Below are positions 45,702-57,415 of a DNA stretch of 64,000 nucleotides, piece after piece (the first letter of the stretch is position 1; each line of letters begins with the position of its first letter). The DNA is from Cryptomeria japonica. Lineage: Eukaryota > Streptophyta > Pinopsida > Cupressales > Cupressaceae. The notes beneath the pieces are model-generated. The model worked only from the letters and a program-made list of their open reading frames with translations. It did not search any database and was not told where the DNA came from. The DNA lies in assembly GCF_030272615.1 (NCBI RefSeq), contig NC_081415.1:190986270-191050269 (forward strand). The letters are read 5' to 3'. The position numbers and the translations under genes are program-made.

Positions 45702-47860
45702 CTATTCTACAACTAGCTGCTCCCCCTGTGGAGTAGCTCCAATCAACACCAATCCTTCTATAATATTTTCAATAAGCTCTGGGATTGATGTCTTCCACAT
45801 CTTCTCAATGAACTTCATGTAGGGTACAACCCCTAGCTTACCTCTAAGATACTCAAACATCACCTTAGGCAGAGGTTTCACAAGGATATCTGCAAGCTAT
45901 TGTTTAGAAGAAACATGCTCCAGTGACACATTTTTACTCTGCACTTTCTCTCTCAAGAAATGATACTTTAACTTAATATGCTTGGTTCTTGCGTGCAACA
46001 TCGAGTTCTTTGAAATATTTATTGCACTGGTGTTAACACAGAAAATCCTTACCGGTTCTATAATCTTCAACTGAAAACCTTCCAGAATGTGTTTCATCCA
46101 GATTGCCTGAGTGAAATTCATATATGCTACAACATATTCAGCTTCAGTGGTTGACTATGATATGCAACTCCGTTTCTTTCTTTTCCAAGACACAAGCCTT
46201 CCTCCAAGAAAGAATGCTCCTCCAGTAGTACTCTTCCTATCATCAACATTTCATGTCGAGTCTGCATCTATATAGACTTTCAAAACAAAGTTACCTGCAT
46301 ATGGATACCATAATCCATAATCAATTGTACCTTTCAGATATCTAAATATCCTTTTAGTTTCTACCATGTGTGTTTCCTTTAGGCTCTTTTGAAATCTGAC
46401 AACTAAACCAACTGCATGAGCAATATCCAGTCTATTGTGAACAACATAATGTAGTTTTCCTATCATTGACCTGTACTCCTTTTCATCAACTGATGCATGA
46501 TCATCCTTCTTAGACAATTTACAACCTATAATCATTGGTGTCCCAACTAGTTTATAGTCTTCCATTCCAAAAGTCTTCAATACCTCTTTCACATATTTGG
46601 ACTGTGTGATAAAGATACCATTCTTCATCTATTGAATTTGCAAACCTATAAATAAATTTATCTCTCCTACCAGAGACATCTCAAATTCACTTTTCATCTC
46701 ATTAGCAAAGTCATCACACATGTCATCATTACCTCCAAAAATAATATCATCCGCAAATACCTCACTAATCAATATCTTATCTCCATCAGTCTTGAGATAT
46801 ATATTGTTGTCTTCACTGGTTCTCTAAAAACCTATCTTCACCAAGTGTGAATTTAGTCTTTCATACTATGCTCTTGGTCCTTGCTTCAGTCCATATAGTG
46901 CCTTTTGTAGTTTGCACACCATATCCTTTGCTTCAGCCAAAGTATAACCATTTGGCTGTTCAACATAAACTTCCTCTTCCAATATTCCATTTAGAAATGA
47001 TGACTTCACATCCATCTTATATACTTTGAATCCTCTATATTCTGCAAATAGAAGTAGAGTCCTAACACTTTCCAATCTTGCAACTGGTGCAAATGTATCA
47101 CCATAGTCTTCACCTTCTTCTTGTGCATAACCTATGCATACCAATCTGGCTTTATTTCTGACTACTACTCCATCTTCATTCAATTTATTCCTGAATGCCC
47201 ATTTAGTACCTATTACATTTTTGTTCACCAGTCTAGGTACAAGTGTCCAAGTATTGTTCTTCTCAATTTGGTCAAGTTCTTCTTCCATTTCCTTGGTCCA
47301 GTGATCATCTCCAAAAGATTCCTTTGTTGTTCTAGGCTCAATAGTAGAGATCATAAATGAATTCTCTCTTATTCTTCTTCTGGTTAACACACCAACATCT
47401 TTATCTCCAATAATCTGATCAGGATTGTGATTGAGTCTAACATACCTTGGAATAGAATGATCATGGTCTTCAAGTTCTTCTTCTTTTTCACTTTCCTCAT
47501 CCTCTACAGAATCTACCTATTTTAGTTGAACTGGTGCTACAGTATTCATTTAACCAACTTCTGGCTTCACCGGTTCTGGTTCCAAAATTAGAATGTAAGG
47601 TTCATCTTCCTCCTTTTCCTTACTGATTCCTCCTAAATCTTCAAGAAACTCATCCACTCGGACATTACCACTTTCAATGGTCTTATTTGTCCGGTTGTTG
47701 TAACATTTGTAGGCTTTTCTCTTGGTGGAGTAACCAAGAAATATACCTTCATCACTCTTAGCATCAAACTTACCAACATAGTCACCTCTCTTGATAAAAC
47801 ATTTACTGCCAAAAATCTTAAAGTAACCAATGTAGACACCTAAAAATGTCTCATTGATCA
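45702..47860 (-). pseudogene. E9 Pol: integrase end, RT and RNase H (copia)
   Basis: The minus strand reads, from 47840 down: YFKIFGSKCFIKRGDYVGKF, GIFLGYS (integrase C-terminus); a linker ending RYVRLNHNPDQIIGDKD; then a 174-codon open segment (46866-47390) with [57 protein letters not shown] and LYGLKQGPRA. The RT active site is FADDIIF near 46750, so both Asp residues are kept. RYLKGTIDYGLWYPYAG and VYIDAD lead into RNase H (45897-46121), which ends near a TAG at 45702. Stops are few; this is the best preserved copia RT in the window, but it lacks everything upstream. Confidence 0.88.
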
Positions 47861-49118
47861 TGTACTAATTATTCTTCTAATTGATTAAATAATTCTTTAA
47901 TTCTTTAATTAAGTTAATTAATCTTATTCTTCTACTTTCATATTTCCTCATCATCTTACTAATTATTCCAATTTTAATTCTATCATCATTTAATCATTTA
48001 AACCATTTTCTAATGTTAATTAAATATTTATTATTTAAATAAATTCATTTTCAATTTCTATCTCTATTCAATTCATCATTAACCTTTTTATAAATATTAA
48101 TTATTTAATTAATTGTGATTTAATTCCTTTAATTTAAGTAATCTTTATTATTTAATTAGATTCAATTTGTAAATAATTAAATAGTTTCTTTAAATTATTT
48201 AATTAGCTAATTAATTCTTCAATTCCAAATCCCCAAATTCTAATTTCATTTAATTTCATTAATTCCCCCAATTCGAATTTTATTTAAATTCACATTCTTC
48301 CAATTTCTTCTAATTTCAAATACATGTGCATGATTTAAAAAATCAAATTGAAAATCAAAGTCAAAGTTTTAAATATATTCAAATAACAAATTGAATTTAA
48401 AATAAATTCAATATTTGAATTAATTCTCATGCAAACATTAAATTAAAAATCAAAGTCAAAGTGCAAGGAAATGCTAAATTAATTAATTCAATTAATTAAT
48501 TAATTAAATCATTATCTTTTCCATCTCTATATCTATCTTTCACTTTGCTTTTTTCCAAAAAAGCTTTCAATCACTTAACTATTCAATCTATTTTAATTGA
48601 TCATTTCAATTAATTGATTAAATACATCTTTTCTTTATTTCCTCCAATCATTCTTTTTCATCCCTTAGTCAACTTTTTCTCAATCAGTTGACACATTTAA
48701 TCTATTCAATCTATTCTATTTCACCCCCAAATCGGCAGTTCAACTATCAATCAGCATGTGAGCTCACCTAAGTTCAACCTCTTGGTCAATCTGTTCCAAC
48801 TTTCAATCAATCCTCTCTAATAATCTATAAATTGAGCATTCAATCTCCATTTTCAACAATCACAAACTCTGAATCTTTGTGTCAATTGCAGGTTGCCAGC
48901 GCAATATCTGAGAGCCATCATACCACACAGAAGAGAAGAGCAATGGAAGTTATATGCGATCATGGAATAGGGAGTTTTTATTGAATATTATACATTCCTA
49001 TTTTGATTGATTGTGTTATTTCATTGTCTATTTGTTTGAATTCTAATTAGGACAAGATTCATGATTTTCCCTTTCATTCCTAGTTTTCTTTACATTAGAT
49101 GAATTTACACATGCGACA
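47861..49118 (+). repeat. E10 presumed 5' LTR
   Basis: TGTACTAATT to ATGCGACA, 1258 bp, very AT-rich in the first two thirds (many TTAATTAA-type words, such as 48479-48507). No second copy is available in the window, so the call rests on the TG/CA ends, the PBS and the sharp break with E9. Confidence 0.5.
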
Positions 49119-49121
49119 TTT

Positions 49122-49139
49122 TGGTGAACCCGATGTGAA
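49122..49139 (+). other. E10 PBS-like site
   Basis: TGGTGAACCCGATGTGAA, three bases after the LTR end. E12 has TGGTGAACCCGACGTGAA at the same place. I do not know which tRNA it matches. Confidence 0.5.
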
Positions 49140-49342
49140 CAACAACTAATTAACCTTCTTTGTTTTCTGTGTGATTTTTGCAGGTCATACGGATTTTTTC
49201 ATTTTTGCAAGTTTTGTATGGATTCCAAAGTGGATCTCATCATCATGCAAACACATTTATAGGATCACACAATCTCATAAACAAATTTACGCATTCATGT
49301 AGACACTTGTACACATTCATAGTTTTTCAGTTTCTAGTTTGA

Positions 49343-49515
49343 GTCACGCATTCACCAATATTTTTACACAATCGCCATAAGTGTCACGCATTCACCTTAA
49401 GTGTTACGCATTCGCCAATATCTTCACGCATTTTCCAAAATTTTCATGCATTCGTCATAAGTGTCACGCATTCGTCAAAAGTGTCACACATTCACCATAG
49501 GTGTCATGGATTGGT
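49343..49515 (+). repeat. Tandem repeat, about 20-bp unit
   Basis: About eight degenerate units of the form tcacgcattcgccataagtg. Variants differ mainly by C/T and G/A changes (tcatgcattcgtcataagtg, tcacacattcaccataggtg). Confidence 0.75.
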
Positions 49516-49695
49516 TCTGATAGTATCACACAATTGTCCTATCACTAGCATACATTTATGCTGATAGATTTATGCAATCGCTCTGTTAGGATCACGTAAT
49601 TGCTTTGATAGGATCACACAATCACTCTGACATAATTATGCAATTGGCCATATATGATCACGTAACCGCTCAAGTATCATCACACATTCATACTT
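49516..49695 (+). repeat. Degenerate tandem repeat, about 23-bp unit
   Basis: Units of the form gataggatcacacaatcgctct are repeated irregularly about seven times directly after the 20-bp array. Confidence 0.55.
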
Positions 49696-49817
49696 GTCAT
49701 AGTTTATTTCTCTATTTTCTATGAATTTTATTGGGTTACTGATTATCCACCTGCAACCTATGGCGAATTTACAAAGAGGACCAGATTATAATTGAATCAT
49801 AAACACTCATGCTCTCA

Positions 49818-50037
49818 CACTTCATTTTTTGGGCTTAAAATTAACAATGGTTAAATGGACATGCATGTATTACACTTCAGTTTTGGGCTTAAAATTAACA
49901 ATGGTTAGAATGGACATGCATGTATCACACTTTAGTTTTGAGCTTAAAATAAACAATGGTTAGCATGGACATGCATGTATCACACTTCAGTTTTGGGCTT
50001 AAAATAAACAATGGTTAAAATTGACATGCACATGCAT
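49818..50037 (+). repeat. Tandem repeat, 55-bp unit, four copies
   Basis: Copies start at 49818, 49873, 49928 and 49983, exactly 55 bases apart. Each contains ggcttaaaat, aacaatggtta and gacatgca. The last copy is slightly extended. Confidence 0.85.
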
Positions 50038-51040
50038 ATCTAACACCTAAAATTGGGTTTTTAAAATGAACGTGAATCAGGTTACTCAATAGATTAACTC
50101 ACATTTCATTTTCTTAAGCAAAATAATCTTTTATTGTGCTTGGGGTGGACCTATTGTTGCATTAACTACCTATCCACCCGCCTTTAGGGTCTTTGGAGAA
50201 AGGGAGAAGGTGACAACAATGCCCAATTTTATTTTATTTCAAGTAGTGAGGGGTATCTTTGACTGGGAATTTCATCACCCCACATAGGTACTTCGAATTG
50301 GGACATGTTGGGGATATCATCTCTCCCAGCGTACTCTCGAGCGGATTTTTAGAGCTACTATATAAATATACTGGTCAGGTGGCTGGAGTGTTGAGTGAAT
50401 TCAACATATGTGGGGGCCTTCCCTGCACCGATAAGTTCAACTAAAGTCATAAGTGGCTTTCTCTGAGAATTCATCATTGGATCGGGAACCCTCAAAATTT
50501 TAAAATAAGAACCAAATTAGTAGCCCAAATCCTACATTCAGTGATTCCGGGAGTGCAGATCGTACCCCATAGATTCCCTTCATGTACCTTGCATTATGAG
50601 ATAGAAATCCCTCGGTGATAAGATCTTCGAATCTTCTGGATAAGAGAGATTGACATGCTCGAAAAGTGTGTGCCATGGAGTCAAGCCAGTGCTGCCAGAC
50701 TCTCTAGTTGTTCGTCTTGTTTTAGTATTTTGTAAGGGCCTCATTTGAATGGTTTCCAATTTCTAGCCTAAGATTGTCTTTTGTGCTTTTATATGTATCA
50801 TTGTGTCAGACCAATATTGAGTCAAGATTGGGCTATTTCAGGCCCTACCCTGCGTATCTCTAAATTCTCAGAGTTTGTTTGAAAACAATCCAGTCATCTT
50901 TACCTACCTTCAAACAACTATTCTTAGACTTGGAAAACAACAAACTTGTCCTACACACAAAATTACTGGAAACAAAGTCCATCTTGGAATGTCAGATAGT
51001 CCTACAAGCTCAAAATTTTTACATACTTATGACCATAGGA
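50038..51040. other. E10 internal noncoding sequence
   Basis: I see no conserved protein motif on either strand. It includes ctcccagcgtactctcgagc (50325-50344) and a stretch with normal base composition that I do not recognise. Confidence 0.4.
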
Positions 51041-51432
51041 AGTCCTTATCATCATCCTCATATACATCCTTAGAATTTGCATAAGTCCATGCATAGTCCT
51101 CATTTACGTCTTTATTATCGTCCTTAGAACTTGCATAAGTCCTTGCATAGTCTTTATTTATGTCCTTATTATCATCCATAGTCGTCGCATAGTCCTTGCA
51201 TAGTCTTCATTTACATCCTTATTATCATCCATAGTCCTTGTATAGTCCTTGCATAGTCTTCATTTATGTCCTTATTATCATCCATAGTCCTTGCATAGTC
51301 TTCATTTAAATCCTTATTATCATCCTTAGAAGTTGCATAGTCTTCATTTACATCATCCTTAGAAGTTTCATAGTCTTTAATTATGTCCTCATTATCATCC
51401 TCATATATGTCCTTAGATTTAAGTCCTTGTCT
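51041..51432. repeat. Tandem repeat, about 45-50-bp unit
   Basis: At least seven units built around gcatagtcttcatttacatc and cttattatcatcc. On the minus strand the longest open stretch (51211-51447) reads as an Asp/Glu-rich repeat (DDNKDINEDYART). I regard the peptide as a by-product of the repeat, since no start context or homologue is evident. Confidence 0.75.
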
Positions 51433-52643
51433 AGACTTCATATACATCCGTCTTAGTCCGTCATCATTTGCATAATCATCCTAGAAAGTCATACCCCAAA
51501 CATCCAAATCACAATCAGAGGATCAATCGAACTCAACCTCAACTCAAGAACCAAAATAGTTAGCAGAATTCAAAAATAATTCCAAAATTTGAATTTGAGC
51601 GGGGATCCAGTAGAGTGCCCATGTTGTTCGCAGGTCACTCGCACTGAACCGAAAGTGCTAAAAAAAATGACTAACTTATAAAACCAAATAGCCAAATTTT
51701 CCTCTTAGATTTTTTTTTTGTTTTTAATTATTTTGATTGTTAACCAACAAGAAAAGTAGCAAAATCAAAATTAAAGAAGACTGTTAGATTAGGCAGGAAA
51801 TTTTTTAATCGGACGCGCTATTCTGGAAATGCACACGCTAATATGCAGACTTGTAGGGGAGCAGGAAAGAAATTTAAATTTGAAGCACTTGTGCTGATGC
51901 ACCTGTGCATGCACTGAAATTCCTTTCACTCACACTAATCCTGATTCATTCGTGCTAATTTGCAGGCACTTGCGCTATTCCGATACCTACGACTTGCAAA
52001 CTCACAAAAACTCAAAATAAACATTAGATTTCAGGAACGTGGGTCCCATCGGGCATGCCAAAATGAAGAGTATAAAATCATGCAAGGTGAGATTAGATGG
52101 TTACAAATCCAAAGAAAAATTCAAAATGAAAACAAAACCATTTTATACCTTGCAAGCTATCATCTCCCTTGGATTGAGCTTGATGAAGTGAAGCCGCCCC
52201 TTGATGATGCTCCACTTGATGTGCTCCTTTGATTGATTTGAATGTGGTTGGCTCTCCAATATTATGCACAAATGGAATATGATGGATGGATGAGAGAAGA
52301 TGGATTAATGATCAAAGGATGGAATGGCTAAGTATGGATGAGTGCTAATTTTGGCATAGTAAGGGTACAAGGATGATTTCTTGGGCACAAACTAGCAGCA
52401 TGGATTTACTAAACTTGGAGATGAGATATGAGGGGATGGAGTTCTCAATTTATAGGAAGAGAAGAGGAGAAATGGAGGCCTAGGATTGACCCAAGATGGA
52501 GGGTCAGGATTTCTTGTGATCCCACACAAGGCCCAAGAGGGGATGGCACGACAAGTGTGGAGACCAAGAGATATGCCTTAAAGGCATTTCTTGTCTCCAA
52601 AGTCCTCAAGGCTCATTGGGAAGACTTCCTAATGTGCCTAGGG
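51433..52643. other. E10 internal or flanking noncoding sequence
   Basis: No coding motif is recognised. Weak local repeats occur (cacttgtgct, gcactgaaat, gcacttgcgct near 51882-51975). The region ends CCTAGGG at 52643, directly before the E11 LTR. Confidence 0.35.
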
Positions 52644-53459
52644 TGTTAGATTCAATGACAGTCCCATAGACACTAGGGGGGGGGGGGGGCGTGAACTAGT
52701 GTCTAACCGGTAAATAAAATATTTAAACTTATTAATAACTTTTCCACCCAAAAGAGTAAACTGGTAAACAATAATTAGTGTAGTAAATAGAAATAATAAA
52801 GACAACATATAAACACACCATAACACAAGATATTTAATGAGGAAACCCAGTGTGGGAAAAAAATCGGTGGGATTTGTGACCCATGACAATATTTACTCAC
52901 TGGTCAATGAATAAATACTACTTATAATAGGGGTTGACACATGCAGGGAGGCCAACGGCCTAGAGCTCACTGCTCAAAGAAGAGTCTCGCTGACTACAAA
53001 ATGGATAATTAAATCCAATACAATGTACTACTCAAAACAACATATCTAATGTTAGGTTCAGTTTTGGTTTAAGCTCAGATAGATACCTTAACCAAAAACC
53101 TTCACTGGCACTAAACAATTATCTTCTACCATACATATCATATCATCTACTACATCTCACATTACTCTCATATCAAAATGACCTATACGATCTCATACAT
53201 ATATGAGTCTTTTACAATATACCATGTCGTCTTGTGAATGATTTATTACATTTACAAAATAATTCATATAAATAAAACTTTATCCCATGTCAGCTTGAGT
53301 GCCAGTATTTTCATTTCCGGTGTAAACTGGATGCCAGTGTAAGCACCTATCGATGCCGGTGTCTATCGGTGCATGTAGAAACCTATTGCCGGTTGGTTGC
53401 CAGTTGGTTGCCATCAATGACAACATCAACTATTCTCATAAGAGTGTATAATGCCAAAA
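52644..53459 (-). repeat. E11 3' LTR
   Basis: TGTTAGATTCAATGAC to TGCCAAAA on the plus strand, 816 bp. It contains a G-run (52675-52689), aggaaacccagtgtgggaaa, gacacatgcagggaggccaa and, near the outer end, a cluster of GCCGG/TCGGT/CCGGT words (53300-53400), as in the E1 and E8 LTRs. Confidence 0.87.
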
Positions 53460-53662
53460 ATCTCCCCCTTTGGCATTGATGGCAACACTTGTGAGAAAAA
53501 TCCAAAACTGTTATCCAAAAACTGAAATCCAAAAAGATGTGCTCCCTCTGAGCAAGTGATCTCCTATGTACATGCATTTTTCTCTCCACTACTCCCCCTT
53601 TGACATCAATGAAAAAGGATGTCATAAAAAATCAAAAGAGTACAAAAATGCTACCTTAAGGT
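53460..53662 (-). other. E11 3' untranslated tail
   Basis: PPT-like blocks (minus) at 53460 (atctccccctttggcattga), about 53542 (gctccctctgag) and about 53590 (ctactccccctttgacatca). Confidence 0.7.
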
Positions 53663-56211
53663 CTATAACCAGTTGGTTACTATCTGAAAAATGTCTACCA
53701 AAACTAGATTTAAACTCTGCATAAAAATGTTGATGTCATTTAGAGTTGCCTCAATCTGATGGATCATACCGGTGAGATAGTGCATTTGCTGCTCCAATGA
53801 TCGCTCTCCTTGTACTGTTGCCTTAGATAATTCAACTCTCTGAGTAATAAGATTGTCCAATTTTGGACCAAGTTTACTTTTGAGTTCCCAAGCATTGGAC
53901 CTTATCCTTGCCTTCTCTTTCTCAAGTTTCTCTAACTTCTCCTCAAAAACTACCATTTCCTGCTCAAAAACTAATATAAGTGTAGATGAACCTATCATGT
54001 TTTCCACTATGTCATCAATTTATTTTTGTGTCTTTTTTATTTTCTCATCAATGTCCTTTGTCAAACAATCAGGTTTACATAATTCTCTATATAACTCCTT
54101 ATACTCCAAAATTGTAGAATTAAGTACCGGTAAAAGTGTGTCTAAGTGATCGGTACATTTCTTTATAGTGTTCTCAAAGAATGTGTTTTTCTCTTTTTCA
54201 ACTCTCTCCTTAATGGTATCCTCATTCACCTTATCTATGGTTATTAAATTATCAGCACTGAATTTGGACAATGTGTCCAATTCCCCTAAAGAATCATTAA
54301 TGTGATCTATCTTACAATTTGGTGCAATCATCTTTAGAATAGGTAATGTGTTATCAATTGCCTTAAATGCTAAGGCATTGCAATCTGTAATCCTCTTGAT
54401 GGAATCTAGTAGAACCTCTCTTATGTTAGTGGGTCTAAATTCACCTGTAGATGTGCTCGGTTCTGTTGTGGGTTTCTTCTTAGCAGATGTTTGACCAATT
54501 ACCTTCACTACATCCTCTTTATTTCCATCAGATGCTTCCACTTTACTTATATTTTCTTCTGGTGGATCTATCTATGTATGTACCTCTACGTTGGGTGGTT
54601 TCTCAGTTTGATTAAGCACCTCTCTAACTATCGGTGTCTCTGACCCAACATGAACCTCTACCTTAGATTGTTTCTCTATCTGTAACATTGCCGGTTTCTT
54701 AGATTTTGGTGGCCCCATGCTAGTTGTCTTATCCTTTGTTGGTTTATTAGTCTTTGGTTGCTCTGCTTGAGTCAGTATCTCAGTTTCCTGAGAGTCAACA
54801 GTTTGTGCTAGTTTCTCTAAGATCTTGTTGTCCTCAACACTATCTGCCTTAACCTCTGCAGTCTCTTTGTCCACAACAATGTTTATATTTTGTGTATCCA
54901 CATTCATTGTAAAAAGTATCTCAGACTTTAGGTTAGTATCATCATGAGTTATACCTTCAGTAGCTATATCCGGTGGATTAGTTGTATGTACTGGTGATGT
55001 TGAAGTTAATGGAGGGGCATCGTGAGCTGGTGGAGGGATGTTATCTGTTATTTTTATAGAAGGTACACCACCTATTTTACCTTTTCCCTTGTCTTTATGA
55101 TATACCTTGAATGTCTTTTCCACTTTTGGTCAATTTCTTTCTTCTTTCTTTTCCTTTTCAACAAAAAAATATGTCCCATTTATCTGTAGTCTCATCAACA
55201 ATTTCTTTAACCCTTCCAACCATCAGGCTCACTTGCCAGTGTCCACTGACAAATACTGACTAATTTGCTTCAGAAATAAGCTCATCTATCTCTTCCCTAG
55301 AGTTTACTGAATGCACAACCAAAAGTAATTCAACTTTCAACTTCTTTTCTATTTCCATCACAGATAGTCTTTTAGCTTCCAATCTCATGTATAAATCATT
55401 GGGTAACTCATCAATTACTTCTATCAAAACTTTCTTGTAAATATCCAAATGTAGAATAATGCTTTCTTCAATGGTTTGTTTGTCAGAATCCTTAAAAGAA
55501 TTATACCATATATTTACATTTACTAGAATACCTTCCTGTGTAATCTCATTCAGTAGATCATCCAATGTGGGGGTAACTGGTGTTTGTTTCTTCTTTGGTG
55601 TAAGCTTCTTCTATAGTTCCCTAACTGCTTGCTTCTTTTTCCTTAGTGTCCTGGTTTTCTTAGGAGGAGGAGAAGGTATCGGTGAGGTTTTCCTTTTCCT
55701 TTACACTCTCTTAACTCAACAGCCTTTCCACTGTCAGTACCAGAAGATGTTACAACCAGTGAAACATGTGCTTTAGGTTGCAGTCCTTCAAGCTCACTTG
55801 CTGATATACCACTGATATTCATGACATTTTCTTTGATTTCTTTGACCTTCTTGGAGGCATCTCTGATAAAATTTCCTCTTCTTTTTCTCCTCTTCTGCAT
55901 AGATACATTACTCTCAATGGTTCCTGCACTACCAAAGAATTTCTCAAATGGCTCCCTTGGTGCATCAAGTAGAGCTTTAGCATATGTCTCTAGAACAAAG
56001 AGGTCTACCTCATAACCCATCTTAGTAAAACCCAAATAGTTCTAGGCCTTACTACTTCCATCCAAGTTTCATCTTGCTTAATGACAAAACAGATTTGTTT
56101 GTCATGCTTATCAACTATGCTTTGTGATAACCTTTCTCTAGCTCTCATCTTAGTTTGAAAAGATTTAAAGTAATCTGCAATGTCCTTATCACAGTCAGTG
56201 CCCATACCAGT
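53663..56211 (-). pseudogene. E11 ORF2, lacking the N-terminal domain
   Basis: Right to left: DKDIADYFKSFQTKM near 56175; QICFVIKQDETWMEVVRPRT; then 55643-56035 (VLETYAKALLDAPREPFEKF), a basic segment, 55260-55565 (HLDIYKKVLIEV, PNDLYMRLEAKRL), a Pro/Thr/Glu linker (54572-55123, ILFTMNVDTQNINIVVDKET), 54020-54541 (DSIKRITDCNALAFKAIDNT, LGELDTLSKF) and the C-terminal coiled coil (53663-54007, EEKLEKLEKEKARIRS). This copy shows the middle region that E8 has lost. It is broken by a few stops and frameshifts and by E12. Confidence 0.78.
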
Positions 56212-56750
56212 TGTAGCGTCGTAAATTGTACGCACTTGCTAGGGTGGTACAATTTCACACCTAGTTTAGCACCCACCTTGGTGCATTTTGCATTTTGCAT
56301 TGCATTTCCCCTTTAGCACTTAATTAATTAAATTAATTAGGTCTAAGGTTCTATTTCATCATCTCCTATATCATAAAGTTGGGCCCTTTTATTAAAGTGT
56401 GCCTTTTTCATTTTATTCCTCCAATACATCATTTAATCAAAAACCCTAATTAGGTCCTATTTAGAACTTGGGGGCTTGATTTTGGGGGTCAAAACATCTC
56501 GAAATCACCTGTAACTTCGGGATTCTCTCTAAAATCATCATATCTGACGGCCCTGAAAATTTGGTGAAAAGTTGTCGGGACCATGGCGCCTGGAGAGGAC
56601 CATGGCGCCCGGAGTGCACATGGTCTCAGACATTTTTCCTGAAATTTTAGGAGCACAATCCAATCATAAAATAAAGCTTAACCTCAAGAAATTGGCAGGA
56701 GATTCAATCTCTAGGTCGGCCAAAAGTTGAAATTAAGACCTAGGGTTTCA

Positions 56751-56758
56751 TATATAAG
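56751..56758 (+). promoter_or_regulatory. TATA box in the E12 5' LTR
   Basis: TATATAAG is followed by agctctctttctt and is unchanged in the 3' LTR (63795-63802). Confidence 0.65.
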
Positions 56759-57386
56759 AGCTCTCTTTCTTCATTTGAGGGGATCCAGATTTTGGCTTTC
56801 AGGGACCTTCTATGCAGAGAAAGAGTAGATCTTTGAAGACTTCAACAACATTCAACATCCTTCTATCAAGCATTTATCAATTTCATTCATCCATTTAGGG
56901 CTTGGAAGACATTGAAGAACAATAGGAGATTACCGACTGAAGATTGGCTTGTACTCCTCCCTTGAGGGTTGGGTATGATTTCATGTTGTTTTCATATCTT
57001 TGCATAAGCTTCAATATATCCTTTATTCATGCTTTCGATCACTTTGCATCTTGATTTAGAGCATTTACCTTATCATTTACAAGCAATTAGGGTTTACTTT
57101 CTAGGTTGCTTTAGTTTGCTTTCTTGCATTCTAGGACCTTGCACACACACTAGGTCTGCACACACAATACATTTTACAATACAACTTGGCTATTCGTGGA
57201 GGTGGAAATCACCGAAGTAGGGGTTTGACTAAGGCAAAACCCTATATAGCCACCCAAACACCTTTTCAGATATAAGTGCAGGTTTCGGGGCTCGGACGAT
57301 GCCGCAAGTTACAGATCCGGAAGAAGCAAACGGAGACCAAACAACACACCCAGTTTCAGAGCAAAAGACCAGGACAGGGGCATGGG

Positions 57387-57415
57387 GCGCCCTTGTCCTG
57401 CCAGGACAAGGGCGC
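57387..57415. other. Perfect hairpin in the E12 LTR
   Basis: GCGCCCTTGTCCT, loop GCC, AGGACAAGGGCGC: 13-bp arms without mismatch. Partial copies of the arms (ccaggacaggggc at 57369; gggacaggggcgctggg at 57432) surround it. It lies downstream of the TATA box and would be in the transcript. Confidence 0.85.

Larger units (their letters stand above)
44011..47860 (-). mobile_element. E9: copia LTR retrotransposon, partial
   Basis: In minus orientation it has a 3' LTR (about 44011-45454), a tail, and pol from the integrase C-terminus to RNase H. The pol sequence resembles E4 more than E2. It ends abruptly at 47860 where E10 begins; the rest would be to the right of the window. The left edge is set where the E7 RT alignment stops and TG begins, with an uncertainty of about 20 bases. 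Confidence 0.75.
47861..52643 (+). mobile_element. E10: noncoding LTR-type element with tandem repeats (partial)
   Basis: It begins TGTACTAATT exactly where the E9 integrase alignment ends. A PBS-like sequence at 49122 is the same as that of E12 except one base, which marks 47861-49118 as a 5' LTR. The following 3.5 kb has no recognisable coding region but four repeat arrays. It is cut by E11 at 52643; a matching 3' LTR is not in the window. By the shared PBS it may be a non-autonomous Ty3/gypsy relative (inference). Confidence 0.55.
52644..56211 (-). mobile_element. E11: pol-less ORF1+ORF2 element, partial
   Basis: In minus orientation it has a 3' LTR (52644-53459), a tail, and most of ORF2. 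It is cut by E12 at 56212; the N-terminal domain of ORF2, ORF1 and the 5' LTR would lie beyond E12. Sequence and layout match E1 and E8. Confidence 0.88.

Noticed and set aside
48479-48507. TTAATTAA-rich tract as a possible scaffold attachment site or origin
   Set aside because: The whole 47.9-48.7 kb LTR segment is AT-rich; nothing marks this tract as functional.
49343-49515. CRISPR-like array of 20-bp repeats
   Set aside because: The units are adjacent and degenerate with no unique spacers, and the window is plant DNA.
51211-51447. 78-codon Asp/Glu-rich repeat peptide on the minus strand
   Set aside because: It is produced by a tandem DNA repeat without a gene context; the repeat also reads open in other frames in part.
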